A stretch of DNA of 64,000 nt from an uncultured Flavobacteriaceae bacterium (GTDB lineage: Bacteria; Bacteroidota; Bacteroidia; Flavobacteriales; Flavobacteriaceae). Below, one piece after another: positions 61,071 through 64,000 of the stretch. A program made the position numbers and the translations under genes. Every line of letters begins with the position of its first letter. Position 1 is the first letter of the stretch. The DNA is taken from NCBI GenBank assembly GCA_943789365.1, contig CALSTV010000001.1, positions 2,480,001 to 2,544,000 on the forward strand, read 5' to 3'. The notes below the pieces were generated by a model, which did no database searches, was not told the origin of the DNA, and saw nothing but the letters and a program-made list of their open reading frames with translations.

Positions 61071-61456
61071 GAAGTTATCGAATCTTTATTTTCAAAGGCT
61101 ACGAATAAATTGATCCACAGTATTCTTGAAATTCTGAGATTAATTCCAGCAGTAAGCAATAAAGAGATTACAATACCTACAAAAGAACCTATCAAACCAA
61201 CGTTAAAAACCAAGTGAGTAAGTATAAATACAACTATTGATAAACCTACCGTAAGGCCATAAGCCACAAACATAGCCCCAAAAAAGAAAGAGGGTTCCAA
61301 CATGTATTTTTGATTGCAAACCGAACAATGGTCGTGGATTTTTGTGCTGTTTTTCAATCCAAAATTGTTTTTATGGCTAAAAAAATCACCTTCGTGACAT
61401 CGAGGACATTTGAATTTTAAAATACTGTAAAGTTTGGTTCCTTTCTTGAATGACAT
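61067..61456 (-). CDS. DUF983 family membrane protein
   Basis: A 129-residue protein with an N-terminal zinc-ribbon-like pair (CPRCHEG and CSVCNQKY) followed by two to three transmembrane helices (about 50-75 and 80-110). This layout is that of DUF983, a family of unknown function common in Bacteroidota and Alphaproteobacteria. It is convergent with the FAD oxidoreductase gene with a 4-base overlap and diverges from the ABC-F gene. Confidence 0.9.
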   Translation of the reverse strand: MSFKKGTKLYSILKFKCPRCHEGDFFSHKNNFGLKNSTKIHDHCSVCNQKYMLEPSFFFGAMFVAYGLTVGLSIVVFILTHLVFNVGLIGSFVGIVISLLLTAGINLRISRILWINLFVAFENKDSITS

Positions 61457-61549
61457 ACCTAGCTGTTTTTTTTGAATACTTTGGTGCTATAAAGATACAA
61501 ACTAGAGTTTGTTATGGAAAACAATAGTGTCAAATCCTTTTTTTTGAAT

Positions 61550-61557
61550 AGCTTTGC
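61550..61557 (+). promoter_or_regulatory. -7 promoter element of the ABC-F gene
   Basis: TAGCTTTG matches TAnnTTTG and lies 25 bases before the ATG at 61583. The -33 element is not clear. Confidence 0.55.
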
Positions 61558-61582
61558 AAATCATTAAAATAGTTTATTCTAA

Positions 61583-63499
61583 ATGCTTAACGTACACAAC
61601 CTAACATTATCCTTTGCAGGGTCAGATCTATTTTCGAACATCACCTTTAAACTCAATAAAGGAGATAGAGTTGGACTCATTGGAAAAAATGGAGCAGGAA
61701 AATCTACTTTGCTAAAAGTACTTTCTAAAGATATTGAGAGCAGCGGCGGAACCCTTGCTTTTGAAAAAGATGTACAGTTGGGGTTTTTGAGACAGGATAT
61801 CGATTTTGTAGAGGGGCGAACTATTTTAGAAGAAGCCTATCAAGCTTTTGAAGAAATTAAGGAAATTGAAGGGAAACTAGAGAATATAAATGCTGCATTG
61901 GCGTCTAGAACCGATTATGAAAGTGAATCTTACAATCAATTGATACACGACTTAACCGATATGACAGAGCGGTATGAACTGTTAGGAGGTTATAACTATC
62001 AGGGAGATACAGAAAAAATACTGCAAGGACTCGGGTTTCAAAGGGAAGATTTTGACAAGCTTACTGATACTTTTTCAGGTGGATGGCGTATGCGAATAGA
62101 ATTGGCAAAACTATTGTTGCAAAATAATGACGTACTGCTGCTAGATGAGCCTACCAACCACTTGGATATTGAATCGATAATTTGGTTGGAGAATTTTTTA
62201 AAAAATTATTCTGGTGCCATTGTTTTGGTATCACATGATAAAATGTTCTTAGACAATGTAACCAACAGAACGATTGAAATTTCATTGGGTCAGATTTACG
62301 ATTATAAAAAACCGTATTCGGAGTTTTTGTTGCTTAGAGGTGAAATCAAAGAAAAGCAATTGCAAGCTCAAAAAAATCAAGAAAAAGAAATCAAAGCCAA
62401 ACAGCAACTTATAGAGAAGTTTCGTGCGAAGGCAAATAAAGCCTCTATGGCGCAGTCTTTAATTAAGCAACTTGATAAAGTAGAAAGAATAGAAGTAGAT
62501 GCAGATGACAATGCTGCCATGAACATTCGTTTTGCCATTTCTAAAGAACCTGGGAAGGTGGTTGTTGAAGCTAAAAACATGAGTAAAAGTTATGGCGATA
62601 AACATGTATTAGACAATGTGAACCTTCTCATTGAGCGCAATAGTAGAATTGCCTTTGTTGGACAAAATGGACAAGGGAAATCTACCTTGGCAAAAATGAT
62701 GGTGGGTGATATTCCTTTTGAAGGACATTTGAAATTGGGGCATAACGTAGAAATTGGCTATTTCGCTCAAAACCAATCCGAGCACTTGCCGCCAGAAGAA
62801 ACCGTTTTGGAAATTATGCAAAATGCCGCCAATGATTCCAACAGAGCGAGGGTGAGAGATATGTTAGGTGCTTTTTTGTTTGGGGGCGATGCAGTAGATA
62901 AAAAAGCAAAAGTACTCTCGGGAGGTGAAAGAAACCGATTGGCCTTGTGTAAACTTTTATTGTCGCCGTTCAATGTGCTTATCATGGATGAGCCAACCAA
63001 CCACTTAGACATCGTTTCAAAAAATGTATTGAAAGAGGCATTGAAGCGCTATAAGGGTACTTTGATCATCGTTTCTCACGATCGAGACTTTTTACAAGGT
63101 TTAACAGCTTCCGTATATGGCTTTAAAGATAAGGTAATCAAAGAATATTTAGGGGATATCGATTATTTCTTAGAAGAGCACAAATTGGAAAATTTGCGAG
63201 AGGCAGAAAAGAAGACCAAAGTTGTGGTGAAAAAGGAATCTAAAAAAGAAGCGTATAAACTGAGCAGACAGGAAGAAAAAGAACTCAAACAACTCAAAAA
63301 TAAATTGAGTAAGGTAGAACGCACCATAGCAGATTTGGAAAAAGAGATTTTAAATATGGATGCCGAATTAGCAGAAGACTATGAAAAAACTGCCGCTGAT
63401 CCTGTATTCTTTGAAAAATATCAAGCCAAAAAAGAGGCTTTAGATGTTTTGATGGAGGACTGGGCGTTATTGGATGAAAAAACAACTAATTTTTCTTGA
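61583..63499 (+). CDS. ABC-F family ATP-binding protein (Uup/Ybit-like)
   Basis: A 638-residue cytoplasmic protein with two ABC modules and no membrane segments. Walker A motifs are GKNGAGKST near residue 36 and GQNGQGKST near residue 358; signatures are FSGGWRMRIELAK and LSGGERNRLALCK; each is followed by DEPTNHLD. The linker between modules is a charged helical hairpin, and the C-terminal about 90 residues form a Lys/Glu-rich coiled coil, as in Uup-type proteins. ABC-F proteins act on the ribosome; whether this is housekeeping or antibiotic-protective cannot be told. Confidence 0.95.
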   Translation: MLNVHNLTLSFAGSDLFSNITFKLNKGDRVGLIGKNGAGKSTLLKVLSKDIESSGGTLAFEKDVQLGFLRQDIDFVEGRTILEEAYQAFEEIKEIEGKLENINAALASRTDYESESYNQLIHDLTDMTERYELLGGYNYQGDTEKILQGLGFQREDFDKLTDTFSGGWRMRIELAKLLLQNNDVLLLDEPTNHLDIESIIWLENFLKNYSGAIVLVSHDKMFLDNVTNRTIEISLGQIYDYKKPYSEFLLLRGEIKEKQLQAQKNQEKEIKAKQQLIEKFRAKANKASMAQSLIKQLDKVERIEVDADDNAAMNIRFAISKEPGKVVVEAKNMSKSYGDKHVLDNVNLLIERNSRIAFVGQNGQGKSTLAKMMVGDIPFEGHLKLGHNVEIGYFAQNQSEHLPPEETVLEIMQNAANDSNRARVRDMLGAFLFGGDAVDKKAKVLSGGERNRLALCKLLLSPFNVLIMDEPTNHLDIVSKNVLKEALKRYKGTLIIVSHDRDFLQGLTASVYGFKDKVIKEYLGDIDYFLEEHKLENLREAEKKTKVVVKKESKKEAYKLSRQEEKELKQLKNKLSKVERTIADLEKEILNMDAELAEDYEKTAADPVFFEKYQAKKEALDVLMEDWALLDEKTTNFS

Positions 63500-63531
63500 T
63501 TTATTAGTGCTCTTTACGTTATTCTAGTGTT

Positions 63532-63751
63532 CTCTCGAGCGAAGTGGATTTTAGTTTTTGTTGATTCTATTTTTAAATGTCCCCTCGAGCAGAGTCGAGA
63601 GGTGTTTTCTTAAGTAGAATGAATTGTTTAAATTCGACGTGGTCTCGACTCCGCACGACCTGACATTATTGGACATCGCCTTACAATTATCGACTCCGCT
63701 CGATCTGACAATATTTGACCACGCCTTACACTTGTTGGCTCCGATCGAATT
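63532..63751. repeat. Degenerate REP-like cluster with 45-bp tandem spacing
   Basis: At least five copies of the CTCGA/TCGAG core lie here (about 63532, 63579, 63645, 63690, 63736). From 63646 the copies recur every 45 bases with a shared spacer (CTGACA...CGCCTTACA), in progressively degenerate form. They share their core with the inverted pair at 1909-1985. Confidence 0.8.
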
Positions 63752-63837
63752 CTTACTAGCCATTTAACTAGATTTACTTTTGAGTAGTTGTAGCAACAGA
63801 TTCTGTCAGAAACAGAAAGAATGGGACAAAATAAAAG

Positions 63838-63845
63838 TATCTTTG
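63838..63845 (+). promoter_or_regulatory. Possible -7 promoter element
   Basis: TATCTTTG matches TAnnTTTG and lies about 80 bases before an open frame running off the window end. The rest of 63752-63926 shows no gene. Confidence 0.45.
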
Positions 63846-63926
63846 TTTATACTTGTCTCCAAAAACACCTCAATTCTTTACCATTTATGAATTAGGATTG
63901 GATTAAAGTACTATAAACAAAAATTG

Positions 63927-64000
63927 ATGGTTCCCCAAGAGAACAAAATTACTAGCAAAATTCAACCAGTTTCCTTAAAGGCGCTTACTGAGAGAAATGT
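63927..64000 (+). CDS. Possible start of a gene truncated by the window end
   Basis: ATG at 63927 opens a frame of about 24 codons with no stop before the end (it begins MVPQENKITSKIQPVSLKAL). No family can be recognised from so little sequence. A promoter-like TATCTTTG lies upstream, which gives modest support. Confidence 0.4.
   Translation, partial: MVPQENKITSKIQPVSLKALTERN

Noticed and set aside
63500-63926. A short minus-strand gene at 63551-63763
   Set aside because: The frame consists mainly of translated REP-like repeats (repeated VRSxGVD blocks).

Overview
The window looks like a chromosome segment of a marine-type member of the Bacteroidota, family Flavobacteriaceae. The reasons are a SusC/SusD pair, type IX secretion (T9SS) sorting domains, the gliding/T9SS core genes gldK-gldL-gldM-gldN, a flavobacterial dcw cluster without ddl or murB, low G+C, and promoters with a TAnnTTTG -7 element.

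Layout. (1) 1-12551: the right-hand part of a polysaccharide utilization locus: a SusC 3' end, SusD, five family-S1 sulfatases and a large T9SS-exported alpha/beta hydrolase. It probably handles a sulfated glycan; no glycoside hydrolase lies inside the window. (2) 12532-14693 (minus): an RluA-type pseudouridine synthase, the GTPase EngB and an alpha/beta hydrolase. (3) 14919-30761: the dcw cluster mraZ-rsmH-ftsL-ftsI-murE-mraY-murD-ftsW-murG-murC-ftsQ-ftsA-ftsZ, preceded by three 10-bp-spaced GTGG boxes that look like a MraZ operator. FtsZ has a very long acidic, repetitive linker. (4) 30815-32960: a T9SS LamG protein on the minus strand, then a YqeY gene. (5) 33072-34126: tRNA-Arg(TCG), a 25-bp-stem hairpin and a 96-bp tandem repeat of about 9.8 nearly identical non-coding copies. 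(6) 34284-39565: an envelope cluster with a D-aminoacylase-like amidohydrolase, outer-membrane barrels, an OprB-like porin and a lipoprotein. (7) 39730-46439 (minus): groL, groS, secG, a TPR gene, an LptE-like gene, a sigma-54 activator and miaB, with two heptamer repeat tracts between the last two. (8) 46645-51183: a four-gene operon with a tail-fibre-like protein, two paralogous T9SS proteins and a T9SS subtilase, behind a palindrome overlapping its promoter. (9) 51441-63499: topA, a ureohydrolase-fold protein that has lost metal ligands, gldKLMN, an FAD oxidoreductase, a DUF983 protein and an ABC-F ATPase. (10) 63500-64000: REP-like repeats and the start of a possible further gene.

How it fits together. 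The gldKLMN genes encode core parts of the secretion machine that would export the five proteins here with C-terminal sorting domains (from 3562, 30815, 47580, 48362 and 49162). The dcw cluster supplies peptidoglycan synthesis and division. The most unusual elements are the 96-bp array beside the tRNA, the coordinated G19-C56 to A19-U56 change in that tRNA, the degenerate ureohydrolase beside gldK, the secreted-protease operon and the heptamer tracts. All functional calls come from reading motifs and family resemblance; no database search was run.
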